A stretch of DNA of 64,000 nt from Rhizomys pruinosus (taxonomy: Eukaryota; Chordata; Mammalia; Rodentia; Spalacidae). Where the stretch lies: the NCBI GenBank assembly GCA_009823505.1, contig VZQC01006884.1, positions 1 through 64,000 of the forward strand. The letters run 5' to 3'. The first letter of the stretch is position 1. Each line of letters starts with the position of its first letter. A model generated the notes under the pieces. It saw only the letters and a program-made list of their open reading frames with translations, did no database searches and was not told the DNA's origin. Below, piece by piece: positions 44,959 to 55,590 of this stretch. The position numbers and the translations under genes were made by a program.

Positions 44959-45472
44959 CCTATACTTTTATGTTCACCTAACTTTATACCATAAGTCTAT
45001 TCTTATGCTAAAAAAATTCATGAGTATTCTGCAAAAACCTGACAAATTAGCCATTTTATGACTATTTTTCAGTGTTGGTCATTTAGATAAATTATATTTT
45101 ATCCACTGTATTAATCATGTTTAGAACTATACCCTCACAAACACTTCCCATTCTATCTGGCTATTTTGTCATGGTAGATTTTCAAACTTTTCTTAAAATC
45201 AGCTCTTATTTATTGCTTCGCTGAATCTAGGGCTTTTTTATTTGTTCTATAAATGAGACAAAAGCACATCCGCATTGTATTGAAAGCGATGAAGAAAAGG
45301 CAGCCATTCATTATTGTGTCTAAAATAGCATCACTTCTAAAACACCTGGGACCTCGTTGAGAGTCATTACATAAACGCATAGATTGCAGGAAATACAGCT
45401 TCCTTCTGACATGTGATAGGCCTATAATCTTGACATAATAAATCAATGTGTTGGTTATTTAAGACAATGTTT
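44959..45472. other. AT-rich unique stretch
   Basis: Nothing recognised. Confidence 0.4.
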
Positions 45473-45473
45473 G

Positions 45474-45670
45474 TGGGCTAGAGAGATGGCTCAGCAGTTA
45501 AGAATTCATACTGTTCTCACAAGAGATCCAATTTATATCCCAGAATCCACACTGGGTGGCTCACAAACTTATATAACCCCAGTTCTAATGAATCTGACAC
45601 CCTCCTCTGGCCTCACCGGAACCTGCACTTACAGGCACATAACCACACAGAAACATATTTTTTCCCCAAA
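45474..45670 (+). mobile_element. B2-superfamily SINE
   Basis: GTGGGCTAGAGAGATGGCTC, ACAAGAGATCCAATTTATATC, GGTGGCTCACAAACTTATA, ACCCCAGTTCTAATG, ACACCCTCCTCTGGCCTC. Confidence 0.88.
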
Positions 45671-45675
45671 TAAGG

Positions 45676-45827
45676 AATGGTAGGAGCAGGAAAGTTAGCT
45701 CGTCAGTTAAATGCACTTGCTGCTATTTCTGAAGACCTGAGTCCAGTTCCCAATTTCAACATCAGGTGGCTTAGAACCACCCCTAACTCAGCCCTAGGGT
45801 ATCTGACACCTTCTTCTGGTTTCTGCC

Positions 45828-45828
<1 letters not shown>
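45676..45828 (+). mobile_element. B2-superfamily SINE, second in tandem
   Basis: GGAGCAGGAAAGTTAGCTCG, CTGAAGACCTGAGTCCAGTT, AACATCAGGTGGCTTAG, CACCTTCTTCTGGTTTCTGC, leading into (CA)n. Confidence 0.85.

Positions 45829-45876
<48 letters not shown>
45829..45876. repeat. (CA)n microsatellite
   Basis: Perfect CA run at the SINE tail. Confidence 0.97.
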
Positions 45877-45969
45877 TAAAACTAAATAAATTTTCAGGGA
45901 AGTGGGAACACAGCTTTTCTCCTTTCTTTAAAACTACATTATATGGCTCCTCTTGTTCTTTTAAACGTT

Positions 45970-46132
45970 AGCGCGAATGGACTAATCATGAATGTTTCCC
46001 CTCAGATGTGTGCAGACTGTGGGCATCTTAACTTGGTGGGAATGGACTAATCTGGGCATCTTAACTTAGTGGGAATGGACTAATCATGAATGCTTCCTCT
46101 CAGATTGCAGACTGTGGGCATCTTAACTTACA
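45970..46132. repeat. Local three-copy tandem duplication
   Basis: Each unit starts GAATGGACTAATC and ends TGGGCATCTTAACTT. Units 1 and 3 are about 65 bp with TCAGAT..GCAGACTG inside; unit 2 is about 35 bp and lacks that middle part. Confidence 0.85.
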
Positions 46133-47555
46133 AAGATGTGCTTCTTCTAAAATAGGTTGATTATATTTGTTATGAATTTTCACAAACAATTCTTCAATCA
46201 CAGTAAATACATAAAATATGTCTTGAGACTGTGAACTCTGTCTGAGTGGAGACATTTGCCTCTAACTGGTCCCCATATTTAAGATGGGCTTTAACACATA
46301 TATTATTAACTGTGGACTCTCTTTTGCTAATTTCAGAAGGAGAAACACACACAGTTTTTCTTTTTCAGCTTTTGTCTCAAAGAAAACAGAAAATATCATG
46401 GAGAAAAGTCAGCACATATTCAGAATACTGACTAGGAGTGCTAGGCAGCAACTTAATGATTGCAAAATAAATAAGTCAGGAATATTCATTTGAATCTTTT
46501 ATGAGTCCCTTCTTTCTGTTTGTGCTTTCTTTTATTCTTTCTTTACAAGACAAATACCTTAAAGTCTGAACATATCAGCACACATATATCTATATTTATG
46601 TGCCCTCCAGAATGACTTTTGCTTTCAAAAACATTTTATAGTGAGATAAAAGAAATGCTAGGAGAAGAATGAAAATTATATTAAACAATGATTCATAAGT
46701 GTTGAGCATCAATGAGAAGGAAAAAATGCTATCTAGAGGTTACCCCACATCTCATCATCTTTTGAAATGTGTTATCTTATACAAAACAAAACAGTCTTTG
46801 CTCATACCTTTTTCAGGTTTGTTGTTTTAGATTCATTTAAAATAGCAGGTGATTCTTTTCATGAAAGGAATCAGAGAGTTATAGCCTAATTTATCCATGT
46901 TAAATTGCATTCACTGAGATCTCACAGAATTCCAATTTAAAGAGTCAAAAGTTCGCTTAAGCAGGGTCAGATTTCTCTCTAAGAAGTTATAGTTTCATAT
47001 GTTAAAAAGAGGCAGATCCATAAACATTTTAGGTTAGATAGATTCAGAGTCATTTTAAAATCTGATTATATACACATTCAATTCTGTGCTCCATAAAGAG
47101 AACGTAACCTATAGAGAAAGCTATGATCCTTTGTTGAATCATATTGTTTAAGTCCAAATATTTTTGCAGAAGGTTCTATTGAAATGATAATAGTTAAACC
47201 AAGTATAAAGGATTGAGTTTTGTCTTCTGAGATAATAGACTCCTAGGAGAACCCTTCTAAAAACTATTCTAAAAACTAAATTCATAACCCAGGTACCACT
47301 GTCAGGTACTGGCTGATTAGCAATAAATGCAAAACAAGAAATTAACATATATTTGACTATAATCTAAAAACTATCCCAAATGACAATTATCAATATATGT
47401 ACTTATATGCATAATTACATGTTACATATACAATTAGATATTAAAATAAGGCAATAGAGAGAAAAATGAGGCTAAATTTTGATTCTACTCCATATTGGAT
47501 GGCTAATATTGATACATATTATCTTTGATAAATTCCTATTCAGATCTTAGGACTA
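46133..47555. other. AT-rich unique stretch
   Basis: About 1.4 kb without recognisable repeat or gene. Confidence 0.4.
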
Positions 47556-47559
47556 CTTT

Positions 47560-47690
47560 TCAGACACAGTGTCTCATGTGTTCTAGAATGCCTCATAGCA
47601 ATTAAATAGCTGCAGATGACATTGACCTCTAGGTCTACCTGCCTCCATCTCCTGAATGCAAGGGATTTAGATGGGTGCCTATATCAAAAG
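47560..47690 (-). mobile_element. B1 SINE, old
   Basis: Antisense: CAGACACAGTGTCTCATG, TGACCTCTAGGTCTACCTGC, CTCCATCTCCTGAATGCAAG. Confidence 0.6.
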
Positions 47691-47724
47691 GCTCTAAAGC
47701 CATCTAGAATACCATGTTATGGGC

Positions 47725-48055
47725 ATGTCTGTGAAGGGTTATCTACATCATAGTAACCTCTGAGAATTTCTGTGATGGAGTTTCTAGAGTAGGTTAGCTG
47801 AAGTGGAAATACCCACCCTGATTAATGTGCTCCTGGACTGCATAAAGAAGAGAAAGCAGGTTGAACACCAGCATTCATTGCTCTCTTCTTCATGACTATA
47901 GATACAAATGGGTAATTCCATCAAACTCATTACAGTATCTCTCCTACCATTATGGACTGTACCCTTGAACACAGAGCCAAAATAAACTCTTCATCCTTAA
48001 GAACTTTTGGAAGGTATTTTGTCACATCAATTTCTTGAGTAATAATTAATATGCC
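47725..48055 (+). mobile_element. LTR-like dispersed repeat
   Basis: GTGAAGGGTTATCTACATCA, TAGAGTAGGTTAGCTGAAGT, GGAAATACCCACCCTGA, CCAGCATTCATTGCTCTC, TTATGGACTGTACCCTTG, AAATAAACTCTTC, GGTATTTTGTCACATCAA. Order fits a common rodent LTR-like repeat; class tentative. Confidence 0.6.
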
Positions 48056-48290
48056 AAACGTGGTGTTTTGAATGAGAAATGCCCCTCCCCAGGCTCAAGT
48101 ATTTGAACACTGGGTCCCCATTGGTGGAGCTGTTGGTGGGGAGGTCATAGAATCCTTAGAAGGATTACCCTTTCTGTAGGAAGCGTGTCACTGGAGAGGG
48201 CTTTGAGAATGTGTGGCCTCATCCCACTCCAAGTTATTTTCCCTTCCCTTGGTGTTTATGATTAAAAATGGAAACTCTTTACAAAAAGAA
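48056..48290 (+). mobile_element. LTR-like dispersed repeat, 3' end missing
   Basis: TGTTTTGAATGAGAAATGCC, AAGTATTTGAACACTGGGTC, GGAGCTGTTGGTGGGGAGG, GTGTCACTGGAGAGGGC. It breaks off before the G-rich block. A relative lies at 53.5-53.8 kb. Confidence 0.6.
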
Positions 48291-48299
48291 GCTATTCTT

Positions 48300-48530
48300 T
48301 ATTTATTTATCTATTTATGTGTGTGTACGTGTGTATCTACGTGTGGTGTGGACGTGGGGGGTGTGTGTTTGGGGGGGGGTGTTGGTGGGTGTGGGGTGGG
48401 GACAGGGGCATCTGGAGCCCCAGGGGCCGTCAAACGCATGGGTACACCAGGTGGTCTTGAACGCACGAGAGTGCCGGGCGCTGCCTCTGAAATGTTGGGA
48501 CAAAAGGCATGCACCACCCACCCCGGGGGG
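48300..48530 (-). mobile_element. Degenerate B1/B4-like SINE with G-run expansions
   Basis: (ATTT)n and GTGT-rich tail, then CACCAGGTGGTCTTGAACGC, AATGTTGGGACAAAAGGCAT and GCACCACCCACCCC resemble antisense B1, but with G-runs of 6-10 and extra CpGs unlike other copies here. May be sequencing or assembly distortion. Confidence 0.5.
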
Positions 48531-49760
48531 GGGGACTAGGCTGGGGTTAGTTCCAGGGTTAGCGAGGGGGGGTGGAGGGCATAATCCTTGTCATTTCAAG
48601 TGCAGGCATTCCCCTTTTCCTGCCCCTACCCCACCCCAACCAGACCAGCAGGCGTCCCGAACGGCCCGGGCCCGGCGGTCGGGGCGGGGGGGGGGGGGGA
48701 AGGGGGAGGAAGGAAGAGCCGCCAGGAATGGGGAGAGACGCGCAAAGAGTGGAGACGGCCGCGGCACCCATAGACAGGAAGGACAGAGGGGCGAAAATAG
48801 GGGGGGGGGAGGGAGAGGCCAGGGAGAGAGCACCGGAGGAGAACAACAGAGCTGTGCGGGCGGAGAGAGAGAAGAGAATATTAAAAGAGAAGAGGAGAGG
48901 AGACGGGAGAGGAGATAGATAGAAGGAAAAGAAAACAAGAGGGAAGGAAGAGACATAAAGGCAGGGAACGATAAAGGGAAGAGAATAGAGAGGACAGAAG
49001 GTGGAAAAACAAGACGGAGAGAGGGAAAGAAATGAAAAAAGAGTGGAAGAGGCGAGAAGAACGAGAGAAAGAGTAGGAAAAAACGAGAAAATCGAATAAA
49101 GAGAGAAAGACTGAGAAAGAAAGAACAGCGGAAGAATGAGAGAACAAGAGGGAAGTAGACAGAATAGAAAAAAAGGATAGAGAGAGGTAAGATGAGAGCG
49201 ATTAGAGGATATGAAAGATACAGCGGGCAGGAAAAGAAACGAAGGAACGCGAGGAAGAAAGAATACGAAAGACGGAAGAATGGAGAGAACATAATCAAAG
49301 GATTGAAAGGGAATATCAGGAAGCTAAGGAAAAGAGGAAAGAGAGGAAGGAGGGAGGCAGAAGAGAAGAGGAGAAGAAGAGGGCATGGGATTGAAGAGCC
49401 GAGAAGAGAAAAATACAGAAAGGAAATAGTGATATCGTAGGAAAGAATAAAAGAAAGGAAAAATATCGGAAACAGAAGAAGGTACTATATATTAATAATT
49501 GTAGTTTAAAGATTAGTATATATAAGATTGTAATGATAATAATATTAACAAAATATTATATTGAAAATACTATATATCTATAATATATAAATATAATAAA
49601 ATAAATAAAAATTTTAAAAAATAAATTAAGATAGGAAAAATAAATTAGAAATAATATATAATTTTATCTAATAATATATTTTTAATAAAAAAAGAGAAAA
49701 TATAAGTAAAAAAATACATATAATTATTAGTTATTATTTATATTTAATAATAATAATCGA
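48531..49760. other. Extreme composition gradient, no gene
   Basis: GC/G-rich to about 48840 (including a C-G rich run near 48650-48690 and a G-run near 48687-48700), then nearly pure A+G with few pyrimidines to about 49480, then almost only A+T to about 49760, after which normal sequence returns. Not a simple microsatellite: no fixed unit. Long frames on both strands are composition artefacts. An assembly or base-calling artefact is a serious possibility. Confidence 0.8.
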
Positions 49761-49933
49761 AATATAACCATATGTCATTCAGCTTGCCTTTCGTTAAATG
49801 TAGTCGTCTTTTCACCCAGGAACTATAGGAAATGCAGATTTCTCAAGCCCCAACCTAAACATCTAAATCAGAATATGTTGTCAAGTCCTTCAATGAGTTG
49901 AAGCTCACTCTTCTAGGATAAGAAAGGTAACTA
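49761..49933. other. Unique flank and left target duplication
   Basis: Normal-composition DNA. The last 14 bp, AAGAAAGGTAACTA (49920-49933), recur directly after the poly-A at 52777. Confidence 0.75.
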
Positions 49934-50499
49934 TTCTTTCTCAGCCGTTAAGTTGGTGACGTTTTGTCCTGTTGGAACAAACAAATCTTTCATAGTTAGG
50001 TTTAAGATTGAATTGCAGGTTTGATGAAAAGGTTCATGTCTTTCTGTATTCCCCCCCCCTTTTTTTAGCGTATGAGTCTCCAGAAGACAGTTGTATTATA
50101 CATGACTATAGGGTGGAGTCAAGGCACAGATTTCATCAATTCACCCATGTTGTTTTGGGTGACTATATATGATTAACTTGGGAAGCAAACTTAATTTTTA
50201 ATTAAATCATCTTAAAAGAGAATGCTACAAGGTGATACTGTTACAACAGAGAAGAAATTATAGAGAAATTTGTATGTGTCAATCCCAAAGTTCTGCTCTA
50301 CAGATTTTATGTAAGCAAATGTGGGACAGCGATTATATCTCCATTTAATTCAGATGCATTACCATTTTTATCAGATTCTGTAAACCAATGTTGTTTAATA
50401 TACACATGCTTCTTTTACTAAGTCCTAAACACCATGTGTCCTGTAGCCAGTGTCTAGGCGGAAACTGGGTACTTGCTGAGCCACGTCAATTAAATATGC

Positions 50500-51270
50500 C
50501 TTAATCGAATATACACCCGTGTCCCCTCTCCCACCCATCCCCCCTTTCCAATTCCCACTTTCAGTCCATTTTCTGATGCAGTCTTTCTGTTTTGTTCTTT
50601 TAATGATCCTCTCATGAGAAAATATTTATAACTGTGTTTTGAGTACTAGCATCCATATACGAGGGACACCATTTGTCGTTTGTTTTTTCTGGGACTGTGT
50701 TTACTTCAACTTAACTAATGTCTTCCAGCTCCATCCATTTACCTGCAAATTTCATGATGTTGTCCTCTTTTGCTGCATTTATCTTCCATTTGTATAATGT
50801 ACCACTTTTCTCCACACTCGTGAGGTTTGAAGGGCACCTGGTGGTTCCAGCTTTTTGCATTGTGAACAGAGCTGCAATAAAATAGCTGTGCATGTATCTT
50901 TGCCGTAAGTTGTGTTTGTGGGTATATACCATGAGTGGTATGACTGGGTCAAATGGAAGGCTCATTTTGAGGCTTCTAAGGGTTCTCCACACTGCTTTCC
51001 ACAGTGGCTGTACAAGTTACATTCCCACCAGCAATGGTGGTGTTCCCCTTCCCACAACCTCTCCAGCACTTGGTATCATTCGTGTTCCTGATCCTGCCAG
51101 TCTTATTGGAGTAAGGTCGATATCTCAGAAGTGGTTTTTAAATTTTGCATTTCCTTAATTATCAGAGATCTATGAGAACACTTCTTTAAGGTGTTTCTCG
51201 GCCATCTCTTAACTCCTCCTCTGTGATGAGTCTCTATTCAGATTGGTATTTGAGTAGGATGTACCAAAAA
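50500..51270 (-). mobile_element. L1: ORF2 C-terminus and 3' UTR start, antisense
   Basis: Minus-strand frame 50992-50711 reads LPFDPVIPL and IAALFTMQKAGTTRCPS, the L1 ORF2 C-terminal region. Upstream on the minus strand it is homologous to 62975-63239. C-rich CTCTCCCACCCATCCCCCC at 50526 is the complement of the 3'-UTR purine tract. Frame is broken. Confidence 0.88.
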
Positions 51271-51532
51271 GTGGCAACGGGAAGCGCCCTCTGAAATCCA
51301 AGAAGAAACCTCATCTGCTAGAACCAAGCATCCTCTAAATCTATTGAACAACTATTTATAAAATGAGTCTAATGAAAACTTACCTTCTAGGTGCCACCAA
51401 GGGTTCTGATATGAGAGACTTTGCCTTCCCCCATAGAACAGGAGAATTGTGATGATGAGGTGTTTCCCAACTGTTAATTGGAACAACATGTAGAGTTTAA
51501 TTCTTATAAAACCGAATGTAAATACTGCTTTC

Positions 51533-52776
51533 TTTAATTGACTACTAGACATAGGAACTGTGGAGGGATTACTCTCTGTCCGAAATAAATATAATACTAA
51601 GGTCCTAGGGCTATGCACCCAGGACAAATATATTAATACAGGAGCTCTGACATCAGCCAAATGGATTGTTGTTTTAAGAAGTGGAGTTGGCCAGGCTCCA
51701 AGGCCCCACAAAAGGTAAGGGTCCTTGCCTCTAGGTTGGGGGAATACCTCAGGAGGCGAGCACATAAGACCCTGGCTGCCGAAGACCTGACGTTAACAAG
51801 GGAGGGATGTATGAGACACACATGAAGTGTACAGAGGTCTCTGGAATGCCAGAGAGTGTTACCAAACGGCCACTAAACAAATAAAGCAAAAATAGGTCTC
51901 ATTGAGTCAAGCAAAACCTCCACCTTCCAGCATCAGCTACCACCTCACCTGCCTGGAAACTCTGTGCAGCAGAGGCAGACATGGCCTGTATATCCCAAAT
52001 CTAATTGGCTATTAGCTTTCCCCTTGGAGAAAGAAAATACCCCATGGCTTATGCCACAAGCTTCCATCTTCTACAGCGTTTGGAGATGTTATAAGCCCCA
52101 GTAAGACCCTGTCATATTTAACAGGGGGAAAATTCTAATTCATGTGATTAACATAACAAAACATGTGTCTATGCTAAAGTTACCTACCATTAACTATTAG
52201 TGCTGCTTAAATAACCTATATATCTAATGCTTGTTCTTCATTAGTAGGATCAAAAGGTCACTCCTTGAACAAACTGTCGCCCATGAAAGGAAAACAGCCA
52301 TAATTGACCCGAGTCCACGTTGCACAGCTCAGAGAGAGAGAGAGTGGACTGTTTTACTCTCATCCACCTGATGCCCCTTTTCTAAGCTAGGGAACAACCT
52401 GTGAGCAGGGAGCATGGTAGAATGTAAGGCTGCGACTGGTGTGACTGTGAAACTACAGCAATGTAGTATGGACACACATTTGATCAACTGGATTGAAACA
52501 AAACAACCTGTCTCTCCCCACTGGATGGTGGGGTGTAGGTGTTTGGGCACAAAGCTGCAGATAGGTTTTGCTGAAGGATGCTTGTCCTCATGGGCTTATC
52601 ACTTATAGCTAAAAATGAAAAAAAAAACTGAGAGAAAGATGCAGGACAGTTATGGCAGAATGCATGATCTGGGATGGGGTGGGGGTGGGGGGGGAGGGAA
52701 AGGGAAATAAGCCTGAACTGAATTGGAAAAAATGTATGAAATGCACAAAGCATCAATAAAAACTATTTAAAAAAAA
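51533..52776 (+). mobile_element. L1-like 3'-UTR element, second copy
   Basis: Colinear with 21224-22551: CTTTAATTGACTA start, GCCAGAGAGTGTTACCAAA, AATCTAATTGGCTATTAGC, CATTAGTAGGATCAAAAGG, CAGAATGCATGATCTGGG, purine tract, AATGCACAAAGCATCAATAA and poly-A. It has a single copy of the segment duplicated in the 21-kb element. Confidence 0.92.
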
Positions 52777-52934
52777 AAGAAAGGTAACTAAAGCTATACT
52801 GTTTTATAATCCTACAGAGGACTGTAACAGATCCAAAAACAACAATGCTGAGTTAAATGTTATAAAATGGGTCGAAATTAAACCTTAACACTAGGAAAAT
52901 AAATAACCTAAATGAAGAAAATGGATGTTCACTG
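52777..52934. other. Unique flank after target duplication
   Basis: Begins with the right target duplication; otherwise nothing recognised. Confidence 0.5.
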
Positions 52935-53150
52935 GGATTGTATGTAGTTCAGTGGGTAGAATGTCTGCCTACCACACATGAAGCTTTAGATTCCATCTCC
53001 AACACAGCATAGCACGTGGTGTAATGGTTGCCACCTACAATACCAGCATTTGGGAGGTGGAGGCAGGATGCTAGAGTTCAAGGTCATCTGCAGCTATTTA
53101 ATGGTTTTGAGGTATTCTGGGATACATGAGACCCTTTGTCCAAATAATGG
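52935..53150 (+). mobile_element. ID-B1 composite SINE
   Basis: GGATTGTATGTAGTTCAGTG, TAGAATGTCTGCCTACCACA, then CACGTGGTGTAATGG, ATACCAGCATTTGGGAGGTG, GAGTTCAAGGTCATCTGCAG, ATGAGACCCTTT. Confidence 0.85.
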
Positions 53151-53154
53151 TCCT

Positions 53155-53410
53155 CAGATCTGAATAGAAATTTTACCAAAGGTGATACATAGATAACAAT
53201 AAGCAAAGTGTTTGGTATCCTGTTATCAGAGAAATGCAAATTAAAATAATAATGAGACACTAGGGCTATTAGAATGGCCCTATCCCAGATCATCAACATC
53301 AGGAAATGCTACAGAGGGTGTGGATCAGCAGATATTCCCCGTGGTTGGTAGGCTGGCAAGATGGAACAACCACATTAGAATATACTTTGGCAATATACAA
53401 TATTTTAAAA
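53155..53410 (+). mobile_element. Ancient L1 ORF2 C-terminal fragment
   Basis: GAGAAATGCAAATTAAAATA, AATGAGACACTAGG, CTATTAGAATGGCCC, AAATGCTACAGAGGGTGTGG match old L1 ORF2 in order. Many changes, no frame. Confidence 0.75.
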
Positions 53411-53459
53411 GCTTCATTCATGTTGCCTGATTTATGTAAACATACAAAACACCTGTTAG

Positions 53460-53815
53460 GGTTTAATTGTGCAATGTATGCTCATCTGTTGAACACTTGA
53501 TTCCCAGGTGCTGGTGCTATTGGGCAAGGTTGTAGAAACTTTAAGAGGTAGAACCTCGTTGAAGGGATCAGTCCACTGGGGGCAGGCACTGAAGTTTCCT
53601 AATACAGTACCACTTCTTGTTTGTTCTCTGATTCCTTACTGATGATGATGCAATGTGACCAGCCACCTTCTTGTTGCTGCTGCCATGCTCTCCTTGGCAC
53701 AGTAGACTGTAATCCATGGAACTCTAAGCCAGAAAATACTTGTTTTTATTTTCTCTAACTTGTTTCTTTCCAGGTATTTTGCAACAACAACAACAACAAC
53801 AAGTAATCAATATAA
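53460..53815 (+). mobile_element. LTR-like dispersed repeat
   Basis: TGTTGAACACTTGATTCCC, GTGCTGGTGCTATTGGGCAA, TAAGAGGTAGAACCTCG, ATGCAATGTGACCAGCCACC, GCTGCCATGC, TAAGCCAGAAAATAC, (CAA)n and AGTAATCAATATAAC. Confidence 0.6.
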
Positions 53816-53912
53816 CATCTTTAAATAGATGACTGAACAGATAAACTGTAGAACATCCAACAACAGATGTTGTTTGGTACCTTAAAAAATGTGGTATTGG
53901 GGGCTGGAGAGA

Positions 53913-53923
53913 TGGCCTAGCGG
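53913..53923 (+). promoter_or_regulatory. Pol III A box in young SINE
   Basis: TGGCCTAGCGG fits the TRGCNNAGYGG consensus exactly. Confidence 0.75.
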
Positions 53924-53956
53924 TTAAGAGCTCCGACCGCTCTTACAGAGGACCCG

Positions 53957-53967
53957 GGTTCGATCCC
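53957..53967 (+). promoter_or_regulatory. Pol III B box in young SINE
   Basis: GGTTCGATCCC fits the GGTTCGANNCC consensus exactly, so the internal promoter looks intact. Confidence 0.75.
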
Positions 53968-54154
53968 CAGCACCCACATGGCGGCTGAGAACCATCTGAA
54001 GCTCCAATTCCAGGAGAACTCCAGTTCCAGGGGAATCCGAGACCGTCTTCTGACCTCCGCGGCGTTGCACGACACGGGTGCACAGACTTGCATGCAGACA
54101 GTACATTCATACACATACAGAAATAAATAAAATAAAAAAAAAATGTGGTATTGA

Positions 54155-54520
54155 TTTGTGCCAAGGAAAGACATGGAAGGAATGTAATGCATGTTACTCA
54201 GCTAAAATCCAGTCCAAAACTGCTCTATTAATATTTGTGTATAATCCCAGCTTCTGAACATGCTAGAGAAAGAAAAAGTATGGAGACAGTGAAAAAATGT
54301 GGTTATCAGCAGTTCAGGGAGAAAGTATATGGAAATACTGGTGCATCTTTAAGAACAGCAAAGCTTTTGTTGTAAAGCTAATGTCTGAGGAACTCATTAG
54401 CCTCTAAAGCTTCCCTGAATCATGGCTTTTAGATTCTGGTCTCATGAATTAAAAGAATGAAATGTACAGACCAAGCAGACAAGTTTTAGAGAAAAGCTTA
54501 CTATGGATTCATAAGGGTGT
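54155..54520. other. Unique stretch
   Basis: Nothing recognised. Confidence 0.35.
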
Positions 54521-54529
54521 AGTTAAAGA

Positions 54530-54770
54530 GATGGAAGGGGAAAGAAGAGGGAAGGAGAAGAGAGAGGAAGGGAAGGAGAGAGGAAGAGAGATATAGATAT
54601 AGATGATATAGATGATATAGATGATATAGATGATATAGATAGATATAGATATAGACATAGACATAGACATAGATATATAGATAGATATATAGATAGATAT
54701 ATAGATAGATATATAGATAGATATATAGATAGATATATAGATAGATATATAGATTAATATAATAGATAGA
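54530..54770. repeat. Purine then GATA/GATATA microsatellite
   Basis: (GGA)-rich block to about 54588, then ATAGATGAT, ATAGAC and ATAGATAT sub-repeats of changing period. Confidence 0.95.
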
Positions 54771-54990
54771 TCTCGCTAGCGATAGCTCTCTCACTATCGA
54801 TTCTCGACTGTCGATATAGCTTAGATCTAGCTCTAAATTCTCTTCTCTCAGCGGGCTCATCAGCTCTCGATATCTAGATTACTAGCTTCCCCAGCCTGGC
54901 CGCCTACCATCCCTACTCGTCGTCTGTGGCTTTAAGACTGCGTCTAGAGAAGTACGAGGAGGGAATGAGCTGGTCAGCCCAGGCGCCTTC
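54771..54990. other. Odd CpG- and CTAG-containing stretch
   Basis: Directly after the GATA repeat come CTCGCTAGCGATAGCTC, CTATCGATTCTCGACTGTCG and similar text, unlike rodent background, which is CpG-poor. Could be corrupted consensus next to a microsatellite. No gene. Confidence 0.5.
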
Positions 54991-55480
54991 TCTAAGGTTC
55001 TGTCATGCACACAAGAACAGCCTCTAGGCAGAGGTCTCTTTTAGAAGATAACAGGAAGCAGGCCTCTCTTCTGGCATTCCTGGCTGCCAGCCAGGCCCAT
55101 CTCAGAACTGGTGTGTTGGGATCCCTACTCTATCTGACCCTGTTCTCCTGTTCTCATCAGGGGATGAGGCAGAACACAGAGGATTTTTAGGCAGCAAAGT
55201 TCTGTGATATTATGATACTATACTTAAGTCATTACAGACATGTCCAGACTCAGAATGTACAACCAAAACTGAGCCCTAATGCAAGCCAGGTACTTTGTGT
55301 GCTAACAGGTCAATGTAGGATCATTAGTTGTAACAAATGGCATGTGAACTTTCCCTGTGCTGTGATAAGTTGATAATGAGAGTGGCTGGAGGCCAAGGAA
55401 GGAATCCTGAAACTCCGCTCCCTACAAAATGTGGTTGTGAGACAAAAATGTTCTAAAAAGAAATGCTGTTTTCTTTAAAA
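54991..55480. other. Unique stretch
   Basis: No repeat or gene recognised. Confidence 0.35.
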
Positions 55481-55484
55481 AAAA

Positions 55485-55590
55485 ATGTAATGACAAGCAG
55501 ATCTTTGTGAGTTCAAGGCCAGCCTGGTCTACAGAGTGAGTTTTCAGGACAGCTGGGGCTACAGGAAGACCCTGTCTCAAAAAAGACAGA
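55485..55590 (+). mobile_element. B1 SINE, 5'-truncated
   Basis: AAGCAGATCTTTGTGAGTTC, AAGGCCAGCCTGGTCTACAG, AGACCCTGTCTCAAAAAAG. The GCCGGGC head is missing. Confidence 0.92.

Larger units (their letters stand above)
49934..52776. mobile_element. Composite L1 insertion with inverted segment
   Basis: A 14-bp exact repeat AAGAAAGGTAACTA bounds the region, the right copy abutting a poly-A run, so one insertion event is implied. Inside, 50500-51270 is L1 ORF2/3' sequence in antisense, while 51533-52776 is sense L1-like 3' UTR. A 5' inversion by twin priming, or a nested L1, would explain this. The piece 49934-50500 is unassigned. Confidence 0.65.
53900..54137 (+). mobile_element. Young B2-superfamily SINE, duplicated subtype
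   Basis: Best-preserved SINE here. 16-bp exact target duplication AAAAAATGTGGTATTG (53884-53899 and 54138-54153). The 17-bp unit is doubled (54002-54018, 54019-54035). The 3' part has GCGGCGTTGCACGACACGGG and ATGCAGACAGTACATTCAT. CpGs are largely intact, implying recent insertion. Confidence 0.97.

Noticed and set aside
48268..49298. Long frames of 216 codons (plus) and 235 codons (minus)
   Set aside because: They follow the purine/pyrimidine skew: R/G/E-rich on one strand, F/S/L/P-rich on the other. No domain.
54501..54860. 119-codon minus frame with repeated YIYLYIYL
   Set aside because: Translation of GATA/GATATA repeats.
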